A stretch of DNA of 64,000 bases from JAXDMK01 sp963765955 (GTDB lineage Bacteria > Actinomycetota > Acidimicrobiia > Acidimicrobiales > AC-14). The notes beneath the pieces are model-generated. The model was not told the DNA's origin. It searched no databases and was given only the letters and a program-made list of their open reading frames with translations. The stretch covers positions 575,869 through 639,868 of the forward strand of contig CAVXYA010000009.1 in the NCBI GenBank assembly GCA_963765955.1. Reading direction: 5' to 3'. This document shows, piece after piece, positions 13,984 to 23,499 of this stretch (position 1 is the stretch's first letter; every line of letters begins with the position of its first letter). Both the position numbers and the translations under genes were made by a program.

Positions 13984-16745
13984 CCAGCACCGTCGAGCCG
14001 GCTCGGCCGGCGGACGTGGCCGGCGTCGAGCTCGACGTCACCGGCATGACCTGCGGGTCGTGCGCGGCGAGGGTCGAACGCGTCCTCGGCCGCCAGGAGG
14101 GGGTGGAGCGGGCGGGGGTGAACTTCGCCACCGGCCGGGCGACCATCCACTACGACCCGGCCGCGGTCGACGTCGACCAGCTCACCAAGGCAGTCGAGAG
14201 GATCGGCTATGGCCTGGTACCGCTCAGCCCGGCGCCGGCCGGCGAGACGGGCGACAGCGACGACCGACCGGGGTCGAGCTCCGAGCAGGCGGCGTGGCGG
14301 CGCCGGGTGCTGGTGGCCTGGCCGCTGACGCTCGTGGTGCTGGCCCTGTCGACGTTCCGACCGGGCGACGACTGGGCCCGATGGACGGCCGCCTTGCTCA
14401 CCGTGCCGGTGCAGTTCTGGGCCGGGCTGCCGTTCCTGCGGGGCGCGGCCGCCCGGGCCCGCACCGGCACGGCCAACATGGACACCCTCGTCGCCATCGG
14501 CACCCTGGCCGCCTTCGGCCTGTCGGTGGCGGGACTGCTCTTCGGAGACCCGGGCGGCGGCCACGACGTCGGCCACGGGCCGGCCGACGCATTCGGCGGC
14601 CACCTCCACTTCGACATGGCCGCCCTCATCGTCGCCTTCCTGGTCCTCGGGCGGTGGCTGGAGGCCCGGGCCAAGGGCCAGGCCACGCGCGCCATCACCA
14701 GCCTGGTCGAGCTCGGGGCCCACGAGGCGTCCCTGGTCGATCCGGCCCACCCCGACGGCGAGCACCGGGTGCCGGTCACGCGGGTGCGGGTGGGCGACCT
14801 GGTGCGGGTGCGACCGGGAGAGAAGGTGCCGGTCGACGGGGAGGTCGTCGACGGGGCGTCGGCAGTCGACGAGTCGATGCTCACGGGGGAGTCCGTCCCC
14901 ATCGACAAGGGCCCCGGCGATCTCGTGACGGGGGCCACCGTCAACCGCCAGGGAGTTCTCACCGTGCGGGCGACTGCGGTGGGGGCCGACACCGCCCTGG
15001 CCCGGATCGTCCGCCTGGTGGCCGAGGCCCAGGGGTCGAAGGCGCCCGTGCAGCGACTGGCCGACCGGGTGGCAGGGGTGTTCGTGCCCGTCGTGATGGT
15101 CGTGGCCCTGGTGACGTTCGGGGTCTGGGCGCTGGTGCTGGGGCGGCCCCTCGTCGGGCTCATGGCCGCCATCGCCGTGCTGATCGTGGCCTGTCCCTGC
15201 GCCCTGGGCCTGGCCACGCCCATGGCGATCATGGTCGGCACCGGTCGGGGGGCGGGGCTGGGCGTCCTCATCAAGGGGGGCGCGGTGCTCGAGCGCTCGA
15301 AGGGCGTCGACACCGTTGTCTTCGACAAGACGGGCACCCTCACCGAGGGCGTGATGTCGCTCACCGACGTGGTGCCGGGGGAGGGGGCATCCGTCTCCGA
15401 GGCCGGGCTCCTGGCCCGGGCGGCGGCGGCCGAGGCCGGCTCCGAGCACCCGGTGGGACGGGCCGTCGTGGCCGGCGCCCGCCACCGCGACGTCGACGTA
15501 GTCCCGGCGACCGCCTTCGAGGCGGTGACCGGCCAGGGGGTCCGGGCCGAGGTCGACGGAGCGACGGTGGTCGTCGGCCACCGCCGGCTCCTGGCCGCCT
15601 CCGGCATGTCCGTGCCGGCCGACGTGGAGGCGGCCGCCGAGCGGTTGGAGGCCGAGGGCCGAACCGTCGTGCTGGCCGGCTGGGATGGGCAGGCCCGGGG
15701 GGTGCTGGCCGTGGCCGACACGGTGAAGGACGGGGCCCGGGAAGCGGTCGCCGACCTCACCGCCATGGGGGTCGAGGTGGCCATGGTCACCGGCGACAAC
15801 CCCCGCACCGCGGCCGCCATCGCCGCCCACGTGGGCATCGGCCGGGTGCTGGCGGGAGTCCTCCCGGCGGGCAAGGTGGACGAGATCGCCCGCCTCCAGG
15901 ACGAGGGCCGGGTGGTGGCCATGGTGGGCGACGGCGTCAACGACGCCCCCGCCCTGGCCCGGGCCGACCTCGGCATCGCCATCGGCAGCGGGACCGACGT
16001 GGCCCTGGAGGCGTCCGACATCACCCTGCTGTCATCCGACGTGGCCGGCGTGGCCACCGCCATCCGCCTGGCCCGGGCGACGTACACCACCATCCTGCAG
16101 AACCTCGGGTGGGCGTTCGGCTTCAATCTGGTCGCCATCCCCCTCGCCGCCTTCGGGCTGCTCGACCCCGTCGTGGCGGGAGCGGCCATGGGCCTGTCGA
16201 GCGTGTCGGTGGTCACCAACAGCCTCCGCCTCTACCGCTTCGGTCGGGGACGAACCCCTCAGGGGGAGCCGGGCTCACCCGTCACCGGCCGCCGGTGGTC
16301 GCTCGCCCTCGCCTGGCTGGTCCCGGCGGTGGCCCTGGTGGTGGTGGCGCTGCTGGCCGGGCGGGGCGGGGACGGGGGACAGGCGGTCGACCGGGTGGTC
16401 GAGGTGGCCATGTCCGAGCTCGCGTTCACGCCCGATGCCCTCACCGTCCGGGCCGGCGAGGAGGTGACGTTCGTGTTCGAGAACCGGGGGGTGGCCGTCC
16501 ACGAGGCGGTCATCGGGGACGCCGCCGCCCAGGAGGACCACGCCCGGGCCATGGCTGCCGGGGAGGACGACGCTGACGGGGACGCCCACGGGACGCATGG
16601 CGTGGCCTCGGTCGAGGTGGCACCCGGGGCCAGCGCCCGCCTGGTCTACCGGTTCGACCGGTCGGGCCAGATCCTCATCGGCTGCCACGAGTCCGGCCAC
16701 TACGACGCCGGGATGCGGGTGGTGATAGACGTGGTCCCCGCCTGA
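13974..16745 (+). CDS. copA: Copper-exporting P1B-type ATPase fused to a C-terminal cupredoxin domain
   Basis: 923 residues. N-terminal HMA domain (GMTCGSCAARVE, residues about 24-35). Core motifs are TGES phosphatase loop (MLTGESVPID), transmembrane CPC (VACPCALGLATP), DKTGTLTEG phosphorylation site, the HP motif (GSEHPVGRAVV) and GDGVNDAPALA. After the usual C-terminus there is one more membrane helix (LALAWLVPAVALVVVALLAG) and, from about residue 805, a cupredoxin domain with His (VAVHEAVIGD) and a Cys-His-Met cluster (GCHESGHYDAGM). The fusion would place a type 1 copper site outside the membrane to take exported copper. CsoR-controlled by context. Confidence 0.93.
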   Translation: MPLTSTVEPARPADVAGVELDVTGMTCGSCAARVERVLGRQEGVERAGVNFATGRATIHYDPAAVDVDQLTKAVERIGYGLVPLSPAPAGETGDSDDRPGSSSEQAAWRRRVLVAWPLTLVVLALSTFRPGDDWARWTAALLTVPVQFWAGLPFLRGAAARARTGTANMDTLVAIGTLAAFGLSVAGLLFGDPGGGHDVGHGPADAFGGHLHFDMAALIVAFLVLGRWLEARAKGQATRAITSLVELGAHEASLVDPAHPDGEHRVPVTRVRVGDLVRVRPGEKVPVDGEVVDGASAVDESMLTGESVPIDKGPGDLVTGATVNRQGVLTVRATAVGADTALARIVRLVAEAQGSKAPVQRLADRVAGVFVPVVMVVALVTFGVWALVLGRPLVGLMAAIAVLIVACPCALGLATPMAIMVGTGRGAGLGVLIKGGAVLERSKGVDTVVFDKTGTLTEGVMSLTDVVPGEGASVSEAGLLARAAAAEAGSEHPVGRAVVAGARHRDVDVVPATAFEAVTGQGVRAEVDGATVVVGHRRLLAASGMSVPADVEAAAERLEAEGRTVVLAGWDGQARGVLAVADTVKDGAREAVADLTAMGVEVAMVTGDNPRTAAAIAAHVGIGRVLAGVLPAGKVDEIARLQDEGRVVAMVGDGVNDAPALARADLGIAIGSGTDVALEASDITLLSSDVAGVATAIRLARATYTTILQNLGWAFGFNLVAIPLAAFGLLDPVVAGAAMGLSSVSVVTNSLRLYRFGRGRTPQGEPGSPVTGRRWSLALAWLVPAVALVVVALLAGRGGDGGQAVDRVVEVAMSELAFTPDALTVRAGEEVTFVFENRGVAVHEAVIGDAAAQEDHARAMAAGEDDADGDAHGTHGVASVEVAPGASARLVYRFDRSGQILIGCHESGHYDAGMRVVIDVVPA

Positions 16746-16775
16746 CCCTGGCCAGCCTATCGACGGACAGACCGC

Positions 16776-16805
16776 TTGACGTCTGAGCATATGTTCAGAT
16801 ATCAA
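16776..16805 (+). promoter_or_regulatory. ArsR/SmtB promoter with embedded 18-bp palindromic operator
   Basis: A -35 TTGACG (16776-16781), an 18-bp spacer and a -10-like TATCAA (16800-16805). The spacer is the near-perfect palindrome TCTGAGCATATGTTCAGA (16782-16799, one mismatched pair). ATGTTCA-type palindromes are typical ArsR/SmtB sites. A repressor bound here would block RNA polymerase. Transcription would start close to the ATG at 16812, so the mRNA may be nearly leaderless. Confidence 0.72.
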
Positions 16806-16811
16806 GGGGAG

Positions 16812-17207
16812 ATGGTGGCAGAGCCGGCGAGCCTCGACGAGTGCCTGGTCCGCGTCGTCGACCCCGAACGGGTCGACGCCGTCCAGCGGGCCCTGCCGCC
16901 GGAGGCGTCGGTCACCTCGGTGGCCGAGGTCTTCGCCCTGCTGGGCGACGAGAACCGCCTGCGCCTGCTCCTCGCCCTGCTGGAGGGCGGCGAGCTTTGC
17001 GTCTGCGACCTGGCCGCGGCCACCGGGCTGGGCGAGTCGGCCACCAGCCACGCCCTCCGCCTGCTCCGGGCCCACCGGGTGGTGAAGGTCCGCCGGGCCG
17101 GGCGCCGGGCCTACTACTCGCTCATCGACGGCCACGTCCGCCTGCTGCTCGACGTCGCCGTCGAGCACGAACGCCACGACCACGTCGGTGGCCACCCCGG
17201 TGACTAG
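16812..17207 (+). CDS. ArsR/SmtB-family metal-responsive repressor
   Basis: 131 residues from the ATG at 16812. A TTG further up at 16776 falls inside the promoter and is rejected. The winged helix includes FALLGDENRLRLLLALLEGG, the alpha3 metal motif ELCVCDLAA (the CxC of ArsR/CadC/SmtB) and recognition helix SATSHALRLLR. The C-terminus is His-rich (VEHERHDHVGGHPGD), suggesting an alpha5-type Zn/Co/Ni/Cd site. It overlaps and presumably regulates the CDF exporter. Confidence 0.9.
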   Translation: MVAEPASLDECLVRVVDPERVDAVQRALPPEASVTSVAEVFALLGDENRLRLLLALLEGGELCVCDLAAATGLGESATSHALRLLRAHRVVKVRRAGRRAYYSLIDGHVRLLLDVAVEHERHDHVGGHPGD

Positions 17208-18194
17208 CCCTTCGCCTCGGCTCGACGAGGTGACCGCCCGTCGGGAACGACTCCTCTTCCTGGTGCTCGTGCTCAACCTGGTGATCGTGGCGGCACAGGC
17301 GGTGGTGGGCCTCACCGCCAACTCCCTCGGACTGGTGGCCGACGCCGGCCACAGCCTCACCGACGTGGCCGCGGTGGCGGTGTCGCTGTACGCCGTCCGC
17401 CTCACCCGCCGCCCGGCCACCGCCCGTCGGTCCTACGGCTTCCACCGCTCCACCGTGCTGGCCGCCCAGGCCAACGCCGCCGCCCTCCTCGCCGTCACCG
17501 GCCTCATCGCCTACTTCGGCGTGCGGGGGCTCATGCACCCGCCCGACGTCGAAGGCGGATGGGTGCTCACCGCGGCGGTCGTGTCGGCCCTGGTGAACGG
17601 GGCCGCGGCGTGGATGCTCGGCCGGGGCCTGGCCCGCCCGAGCCACGACGGCCACGGTCACAGAGGCCACGGCCGGGGCCAGCACCACCACGACCTCAAC
17701 ATGCGGTCGGCCGCCCTCCACATGATCGGCGACGCGGTCACGTCGGCCGGGGTCGCCCTGACCGCGGTGGTCATCCTCACCACCGGCGGCTACCAGTGGC
17801 TCGACCCCGCCGTCTCGCTCGCGATCGCCGTCCTCATCGCGGTGCAGGCGGTGCGGCTGGTGGGGGAGACCACCGACGTGCTCCTCGAGTCCACCCCCCG
17901 GGCCTGCTCGTCGACGACCTGGTGGAGGCCATCGTCGGCGTGGGCTCGGTCGACGACGTCCACGATCTGCACGCGTGGAGCCTCTCGCCCGACGTGCGGG
18001 CCGTGTCGGCCCACCTGGTGCTGTCCGGCAGCCCGTCGTTAGCCGAGGCCCAGGTGGTGGCCCAGGCGGCCAAGGTGGCCATCGCCGAGCGGTTCTCCAT
18101 CACCCACGCCACCTTCGAGCTGGAGGGCGAGCACTGCGTCGACCGCGACACCAACCCGTGCTGCCTGGGCGAACAGGGCCGGGGCGGTCAATAG
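17188..18194 (+). CDS. Cation diffusion facilitator (Zn/Co/Cd/Ni efflux), one frame break
   Basis: About 335 residues once joined. Membrane helices carry the transport-site motifs ADAGHSLTD and HMIGDAVTS, with a His-rich cytosolic loop between helices 4 and 5 (HDGHGHRGHGRGQHHHD). The C-terminal cytosolic domain (VHDLHAWSLSPDV, ending CVDRDTNPCCLGEQG) lies in another frame after a C run near 17896; one missing C restores the frame. GTG start inside the end of the ArsR gene implies translational coupling. It would export a divalent metal by proton antiport under control of the upstream repressor. Confidence 0.85.
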
Positions 18195-18486
18195 ACGGCC
18201 GGGATCCAGTTGAGGCTCTCGATGGGCGGGCGCCGGTAACCCGGGTCCTCCTGCCGGGGCGGCAGCACCACCTGCTCGCGGGGGACGTCGGCGTAGGGGA
18301 CGAGCGACGGCAGACGCGGGGGTTGAGGGGCTCGGAGATCCGCTTGATCGTGCCCCCCTTGCCGGCGGCGTCGCGGCCCTCGAAGAGGACGACGAGCTTG
18401 TGGCCGGACTGGCGGATCCAGTCGAGCATCCGCACCAGCTCGAGCTGCAGGGTGGCCAGCTCCTCCTCGAACTGCTTGCCCTTCAT
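18188..18486 (-). pseudogene. ppk2: Polyphosphate kinase 2 remnant with internal deletion
   Basis: The first 60 or so codons match the PPK2 N-terminus: QLELVRMLDWIRQSGHKLVV, Walker A EGRDAAGKGGTIKRI, then EPLNPR. This runs directly, one frame off, into a normal PPK2 C-terminus: VPYADVPREQVVLPPRQ and YRRPPIESLNWIPAVY. The central 150-200 residues, including Walker B and lid region, are missing, so only about 100 of 250-300 residues remain. The size excludes a simple base-call error. No active kinase can be made. Confidence 0.8.
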
Positions 18487-18647
18487 CGACGGCTCCCCTC
18501 CCTTCGACGGTTCCCAGCCTATCGGCGGGGGGGCGCCAGAGCCGGTCCCCAGGATCGGCGACCCTCTACACTCCCGCAGATGCCGGCGCCGATCGTCGTG
18601 CCTGCCGAGCGACCGAGGCGGCCCGTGACCGGGTCCCGGCGACGGCC

Positions 18648-19286
18648 GTGAGCCTCGGAGAACTGGCACCGGGGGATGCCCTGCGGGTCCTCGCCCGCTC
18701 GTCAGAGTTCCTGCCCCACTTCGCGGTCGTGGCCGGGGGCCAGTCGTCGGTGGCGCCCCTCACGGCCATCGAGCTGGGGCCCGACCCGTCGTCGTGGTTC
18801 CCGCGGGTCGCCGGTCGGCGGGAGCCGGTGGAGGCCCGGTTCGTGGCCCGGGTCACCGGTCACATCGGGCTGGGCCCGGAGATGGAGCCGGCCCACGGGC
18901 GCCCCCACGCCCGCCTGGTACCGGCCTTCCGGGGCTGGTCGACGATGGTGCTCACCACCGGCCGGCTGGCCGGCATCTGTCCCCGGGGCGAGGCGGTGTC
19001 GGGACCCTTCGACTTCGAGCGGGGGACAGTGATCGCCTGGTCGTTCCCGCTGCGCCACGTCGAGGCCGCGGGGGTGGTCGATGCCGGCGGCGGCCCGGTG
19101 GTCGCCGTGCGCTCGACCGACAGCCTGGTGGGAGGGGTGATGCTGGCCGCCGCCCACCGGGTGATCGACGATGCGCTGGTCGGCGAGGGGCAGCTCGTCC
19201 CTATCGCGCCCGACGACTTGGCCGTGCTGATCAACACCGTCACCCGCCGCCGTCCCGATCCCCGGGCCCCCGACCGGTGGAGATGA
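18648..19286 (+). CDS. Conserved hypothetical protein, soluble, shares a domain with the next gene
   Basis: 212 residues, GTG start. No membrane helix. It has the segments SSWFPRVAGRR, TMVLTTGRLAGICPRG and VIAWSFPLRHVE. The downstream protein has equivalents in the same order (TSWFPALEGRE, TLLVTSTRLLGVCPRG, VAVWSVLLDQLD). I do not recognise the family. The pattern of strands followed by a C-terminal helix resembles a PH-like fold, but that is a guess. The stop overlaps the next start (ATGA). Confidence 0.7.
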   Translation: MSLGELAPGDALRVLARSSEFLPHFAVVAGGQSSVAPLTAIELGPDPSSWFPRVAGRREPVEARFVARVTGHIGLGPEMEPAHGRPHARLVPAFRGWSTMVLTTGRLAGICPRGEAVSGPFDFERGTVIAWSFPLRHVEAAGVVDAGGGPVVAVRSTDSLVGGVMLAAAHRVIDDALVGEGQLVPIAPDDLAVLINTVTRRRPDPRAPDRWR

Positions 19287-19297
19287 CCGGTGGAGAT
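19272..19297 (+). repeat. Two tandem copies of a 13-bp unit at a gene junction
   Basis: GACCGGTGGAGAT is repeated head to tail at 19272-19284 and 19285-19297. The repeat spans the stop of the upstream gene and the start of the next and supplies GGTGGAG ribosome-binding-like sequence to two alternative starts (ATG 19283 and GTG 19310). Confidence 0.8.
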
Positions 19298-20905
19298 GAC
19301 CATTTGGAGGTGAACAGCCCGCGGCGGGCGCTGCCGGCGGGCCAGCCGCCCGAGCTGCTGCTGGCCATGGTCCTGCTGGGGCTGGCTGGCCTCTTCACCG
19401 GGGTCCCCGTGCTCCGGACCCTGCCCGACGCCCTCGAGCTGGTGACCGACGGAGGGGTCTGGGACTCGATAGGGCCGCTCGTCCTGGTCCTGCTGGTGGA
19501 GCTCGGCCTGACCGCCGCCGCCTGCATCATCCTGGCCTGGTTGCTGAGCCAGGGCGATCCGGTGGCCCGGGTCATCGCGGTGGTGGTCAGCGGCAGCCTG
19601 GCGTTCGCCCTGCTGGCGGGTGACGTCCTCGACGGCACCTCGGCCGCGGTGACTCTGGTGTGCTCGGTGGCGGCGGTGCTGTGCCTCACGGTCGTTCCCC
19701 GTGTCCGGGAGCACTTCGCCGGCCGACCTTCGCCGACGGCGGCACCGGCACCAGTGGTGGCGGCCGAGGCGATGGTGGTCATGCTCGCCGGCCTCCTGCT
19801 GGCGGCCGGGATCGCCTACCTGCCGCTGGCTCCGACGAAGCTCAAGTTCGCGGTGGTGGGCCTGGTCCTGATCGGCATCTCGGTGGCCTGCATCAAGGCG
19901 CGGCGGCGGCTGCCAATGGCCGACCGGGCGGCCCGGACGGTCGTCTCCGGCCTCATGGCCGGGTACGTGGCTGCCATCCTGCTGGGTCGGGACGGGGCCT
20001 TCACCGGGCCGCTGCTCATCCCGCTGGGCGGGGCCGTGGCGGTGGTGGCCCTGCTGTGGCTTCCCAAGGCGAGCCAGGACCACTTCGGCCGGGGGGCGGC
20101 GCCGGGGCGGCCCCGCCTCGCTCGTCCCGACCGGCCGCCCCTTCCGCACCCCGATGCCCGGCAACCACCCGATATGGCGGCTGGGCGAGCGGCCGACGTC
20201 GTTCCGGCCCCACCACCGCCGTTCACTCCCGAGCCGATCGGCGCCCCGGTGGCCACCGTCGTGTCTCCCTCGCGCCCATCCCGCGGCGAACCCCCACCTT
20301 CGGCGCCCCTACGTCGTTCCGCCCCGGCGACGGCCGCCCCCACCCCGCCCCCGTGGTTGCTGGAGGCACCTCCTGCGGGGTTCTGGCCCGCGGAGCGGCG
20401 CCGGGCCGAGCCCCGCCAGTACGAGGTGGTCGACCTGGGGCCGTTCTCCCCCGACGAGATCCGCGCCGCGCCCGTCCTCGGCATCCGCTTCGACACCACG
20501 TCGTGGTTCCCTGCCCTCGAGGGCCGGGAGCAGGTGCGGGGCGCCTACCTGGTGTCGATCGTCATGTCCGACGACACCGCCGCCACTGCCTTCCGGGGCA
20601 CCTCGACCCTGCTGGTGACGTCGACGCGCCTGCTCGGGGTCTGCCCCCGGGGGAGGAGCGCCGACGGGCCGCTCGACGGCAGTGCCGGTCGGGTGGCGGT
20701 GTGGAGCGTGCTCCTCGACCAGCTCGACTGGGTGCAGGCGGAGGACTCGGCGGACGGCGGCCACATCACCCTCCAGGGCTGGGACGCCGACGCCCCGTGG
20801 GCTGTTCTGGCCAAGCCTCGGGAGGCAACCGACGGTGCTTTCCGGCCGTCCCGGGTGGCCGACCTGGCCGACGTCGTCAACCGGGCCAAGCGCCCCCCCG
20901 CCTGA
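19283..20905 (+). CDS. Polytopic membrane protein with C-terminal copy of the upstream domain
   Basis: 540 residues from the ATG at 19283; a GTG at 19310 is an alternative. Residues about 20-265 hold roughly eight membrane helices (for example LLLAMVLLGLAGLFTGVPVL and LVLVLLVELGLTAAACIILA). A Pro-rich linker follows (about 270-370). The last 170 residues repeat the soluble domain of the preceding gene (TSWFPALEGRE, LLVTSTRLLGVCPRG, VWSVLLDQLDW). The pair looks like a free and a membrane-tethered form of one binding domain. Function unknown. Confidence 0.7.
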   Translation: MTGGDDHLEVNSPRRALPAGQPPELLLAMVLLGLAGLFTGVPVLRTLPDALELVTDGGVWDSIGPLVLVLLVELGLTAAACIILAWLLSQGDPVARVIAVVVSGSLAFALLAGDVLDGTSAAVTLVCSVAAVLCLTVVPRVREHFAGRPSPTAAPAPVVAAEAMVVMLAGLLLAAGIAYLPLAPTKLKFAVVGLVLIGISVACIKARRRLPMADRAARTVVSGLMAGYVAAILLGRDGAFTGPLLIPLGGAVAVVALLWLPKASQDHFGRGAAPGRPRLARPDRPPLPHPDARQPPDMAAGRAADVVPAPPPPFTPEPIGAPVATVVSPSRPSRGEPPPSAPLRRSAPATAAPTPPPWLLEAPPAGFWPAERRRAEPRQYEVVDLGPFSPDEIRAAPVLGIRFDTTSWFPALEGREQVRGAYLVSIVMSDDTAATAFRGTSTLLVTSTRLLGVCPRGRSADGPLDGSAGRVAVWSVLLDQLDWVQAEDSADGGHITLQGWDADAPWAVLAKPREATDGAFRPSRVADLADVVNRAKRPPA

Positions 20906-20943
20906 CGCCCGCTCGGCGCCGGCCAGCCCGTCGACCGGGCCGC

Positions 20944-22687
20944 TCACGGCGGCCAGGGGGCCTCCGGCCGGCGGAGGAGGAGGAGGGCCTGGTCGTCGGG
21001 GGGGAGCCAGGTGTCATACGGCACCCTCCGCACCTCGACGTAGCCCGGCTGGGGGGTGGTCGACACCACGTAGGTGGCGTCGTTGGTCCAGGCGAAGATG
21101 TTGATCCACCACGGGCGGTCGCGGCGCGACTCGGGCACCTCGACCCCGTCCTGGTAGAGATGGACGCCGTCCCACTGGGCGCCGCCGTCGAGCGTGTGGA
21201 CGTCGACCCCGGCCCGGGTGGTGGCCGCAGCCAGGTCCCATGTCGAACGCTGGAAGACGAGGAAGTCGTGGGTCCCGGCCACCGACACCACCGCCATGGC
21301 GGCCGTCACCGTCCACGCCGGCCACGACGGCAGCCGCCGCCCCGAAACCGACAACACCGCGATCGACCACACCGCCAGGGCCAGGACCAGCGGCAACAGG
21401 GGCAGGAGGTAGCGGTCGAGGGTGATGGTGAGGATGGCGCCCGGGACCGGGTTCTGGAAGTGGAACGTGGGCGGCAGGACGCCGACGGCCTGGCCCGCGA
21501 GCACGGCCACCACCAGCCCCGCCCCCACCCGGCCCGCCTGACCGTTGGCGCCCCGGCCCTCCTCGACCCGATCCTCGGCCGAAGCGGCGGCCGAGGGCGA
21601 GGGCGCCGACGACCGCGGCCCCGGCGGCCAGCACGGTGAGGACGGCGAACAGCCAGCGGCCGGCGACGACGGGCCGGCCCCCCTGGAGGTCGGCCGGCCC
21701 GAGGCCCCAGTCGGCCAGGTACTGGGGGACGTAGGGCATGAGCCGGCTCCCCCACGCGAACCCGGCCCCGCCGACCACCGCCAGCGCCACCAGCGGGCCG
21801 GCGACGCGCCATCCCCGCCGCGGGAACGACCGGACGAGCGCCCCCAGCCCGGCGGTGGCCGATGCCGCCACCGGCAGCACGAACAGCCCGGCGTACACCA
21901 CCATCACCGCCAGCAGCTGGAGCAGGAGGCGAGGCGTGCCCGAGCGCCACACGAGGCCCAGCTCCCCGGTCAGGACCCGTTGCGATTCCGGCACGCCATG
22001 GACGAACCACAGCCACAGGTAGTAACCGACGGTGGTGGCGGCGGGGACCGCCGTCACCCGGGCGATGGTGCGCAGGCCGCCACCGTCGAGCCGGGCCCGG
22101 CCGGTGACGAGGAGGTACGCGACGACCGAGGCCGGGATGAGCGCACCCTGCTGCCGGAAGAGGAAGGCGGCCGCGGCCACGGCCGAGCCGGCCACCACCA
22201 GCCGGGGCAGCTCCCGGTCCCCGCACAGTCCCCGGACGTAGAGGCAGGTGGCGACCACCATCAGGCCGGCGAACGAGGCGTCGCTCATGTAGCTGTTGGC
22301 CAGGACGTAGGCGAGGGGGTTGAACAGCCAGGCGGCGGCGGCGAGGGCGGACCACTGGCGGCTGGCCCCGAGGGCGCGGCACAGCCCGTACAGGCCGACG
22401 GCGCCGACCGCGGCCAGGCTGAGCGTCGACAGCCGGAGGGCGACGTAGCCGAACCCGAGCACGGCGCTCACCGCCGCCCCCCACAGCGCCTGGAGGGCGA
22501 GGGTGACGACGGTGGCGTCGAGGATCCGGAAGCCGTCGCCGTCGAGGAACCGCTCCACGGTGCGGGCGTAGACCCAGTCGTCGCCGACGGGCACGTCGAC
22601 CCGCGGCAGGAGCGCCACCGTCGCCCCGTAGGCGGCCACGACCGCGGCCACCGGCCCCCACCGGGCCGGGAGGGACCTGGACCTCAA
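20944..22687 (-). CDS. Polytopic GT39/ArnT-like membrane glycosyltransferase, one frame break
   Basis: About 580 residues joined. The N-terminus has the acidic pair VPVGDDWVYARTVERFLDGD in the first extracytoplasmic loop, as in lipid-phosphate-sugar-using GT-C enzymes (PMT/ArnT/GT39). About ten membrane helices follow (FGYVALRLSTLSLAAVG, LLAVMVVYAGLFVLPVAA). The last part (ILTITLDRYLLPLLPLVLAL, then periplasmic HLYQDGVEVPESRRDRPWW) lies in another frame after a +1 break near 21550. The TTG start overlaps the stop of the GT2 gene. It probably transfers a sugar supplied by that dolichyl/polyprenyl-phosphate enzyme. Confidence 0.75.
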
Positions 22688-23499
22688 CCGGAGCCGGCGA
22701 GGCCGTCGAGCTCGGCGTCCAGCAGCTCCTGGGGGACGGCACCGTCAGGCGGCGTCGCAGTACCGATCTTCCAGCCCACGCGCTGCTTGCGCCCGAGGGT
22801 GCGCAGCCGGAAGCCGAGGATGTGGACGCCCATGCGCACGCCCAGGCGCACCGCTTTGCCCCTGCTGCCCGTCACCGACGACACCCCGACCCGGGGGAGG
22901 TAGTTCACCGGCACCTCCACCGTGCGCAGCCCGGCGGTGATGCACAGGAGCATCAGCTCCGGGCCGAAGTGCTCCGAGCCCACGCTGAAGCGCGGCTGGA
23001 CCCGCTCGAGGGCCTCCCGCCGGAGCAGGCGGTAGGTGCAGCCCACGTCGCTCAGGTGGCTGGTGTTGAACAGGACCTCGATCACCTTGGCCAGTCCCCA
23101 GTTGCCCCACTTGAGTCCGAAGCCCATGTTGGCGCCCTGCCAGAGGAGCTCCCGGGTGGTGCGGGTGCCGAACACCACGTCGCAGTCGTCGCTGTAGACC
23201 AGCAACTTGAAGATGTCATCGGGCATGAAGGTGCCGTCGGGCTCGCACAGCACGATGAGGTCGCCGGTGGCCTCGGCCAGTCCCCGCTGGGTGGCGAAGC
23301 CGTACCCCTGGCGGGGCTCGTGGACCTCCCGGGCGGCGGTGGCCGCCACCTCGGCGTGGGTGCCGGGCTCGGCGTTGTTGTCGACGACGACCACCTCGTC
23401 GACGACGCCGGTGGCGAAGAAGCCCTCGATGGTCCCCCGGATGGAGTCCTTCTCGGCGTAGGTCATCAGGACGACCGAGACCGTGCGGGCGTGCCACAT
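22684..23499 (-). CDS. GT2 glycosyltransferase, polyprenyl-phosphate sugar synthase-like
   Basis: 271 residues. GT-A fold: VSVVLMTYAEKDSIRGTIEG, EVVVVDNNAEPGT, the DxD-like site LCEPDGTFMPDD, and an acceptor segment SDVGCTYRLLRREAL with HFGPELMLLC. No membrane helices follow, as in DPM1-type enzymes. Probable reaction: nucleotide sugar plus polyprenyl phosphate to polyprenyl-phosphate sugar on the cytoplasmic face, feeding the membrane GT-C enzyme encoded by the overlapping downstream gene. Confidence 0.85.
   Translation of the reverse strand: MWHARTVSVVLMTYAEKDSIRGTIEGFFATGVVDEVVVVDNNAEPGTHAEVAATAAREVHEPRQGYGFATQRGLAEATGDLIVLCEPDGTFMPDDIFKLLVYSDDCDVVFGTRTTRELLWQGANMGFGLKWGNWGLAKVIEVLFNTSHLSDVGCTYRLLRREALERVQPRFSVGSEHFGPELMLLCITAGLRTVEVPVNYLPRVGVSSVTGSRGKAVRLGVRMGVHILGFRLRTLGRKQRVGWKIGTATPPDGAVPQELLDAELDGLAGSG

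Noticed and set aside
16776..16811. TTG at 16776 as start of the ArsR gene
   Set aside because: It is the -35 box of the promoter, and the extra 12 residues are not typical of the family.
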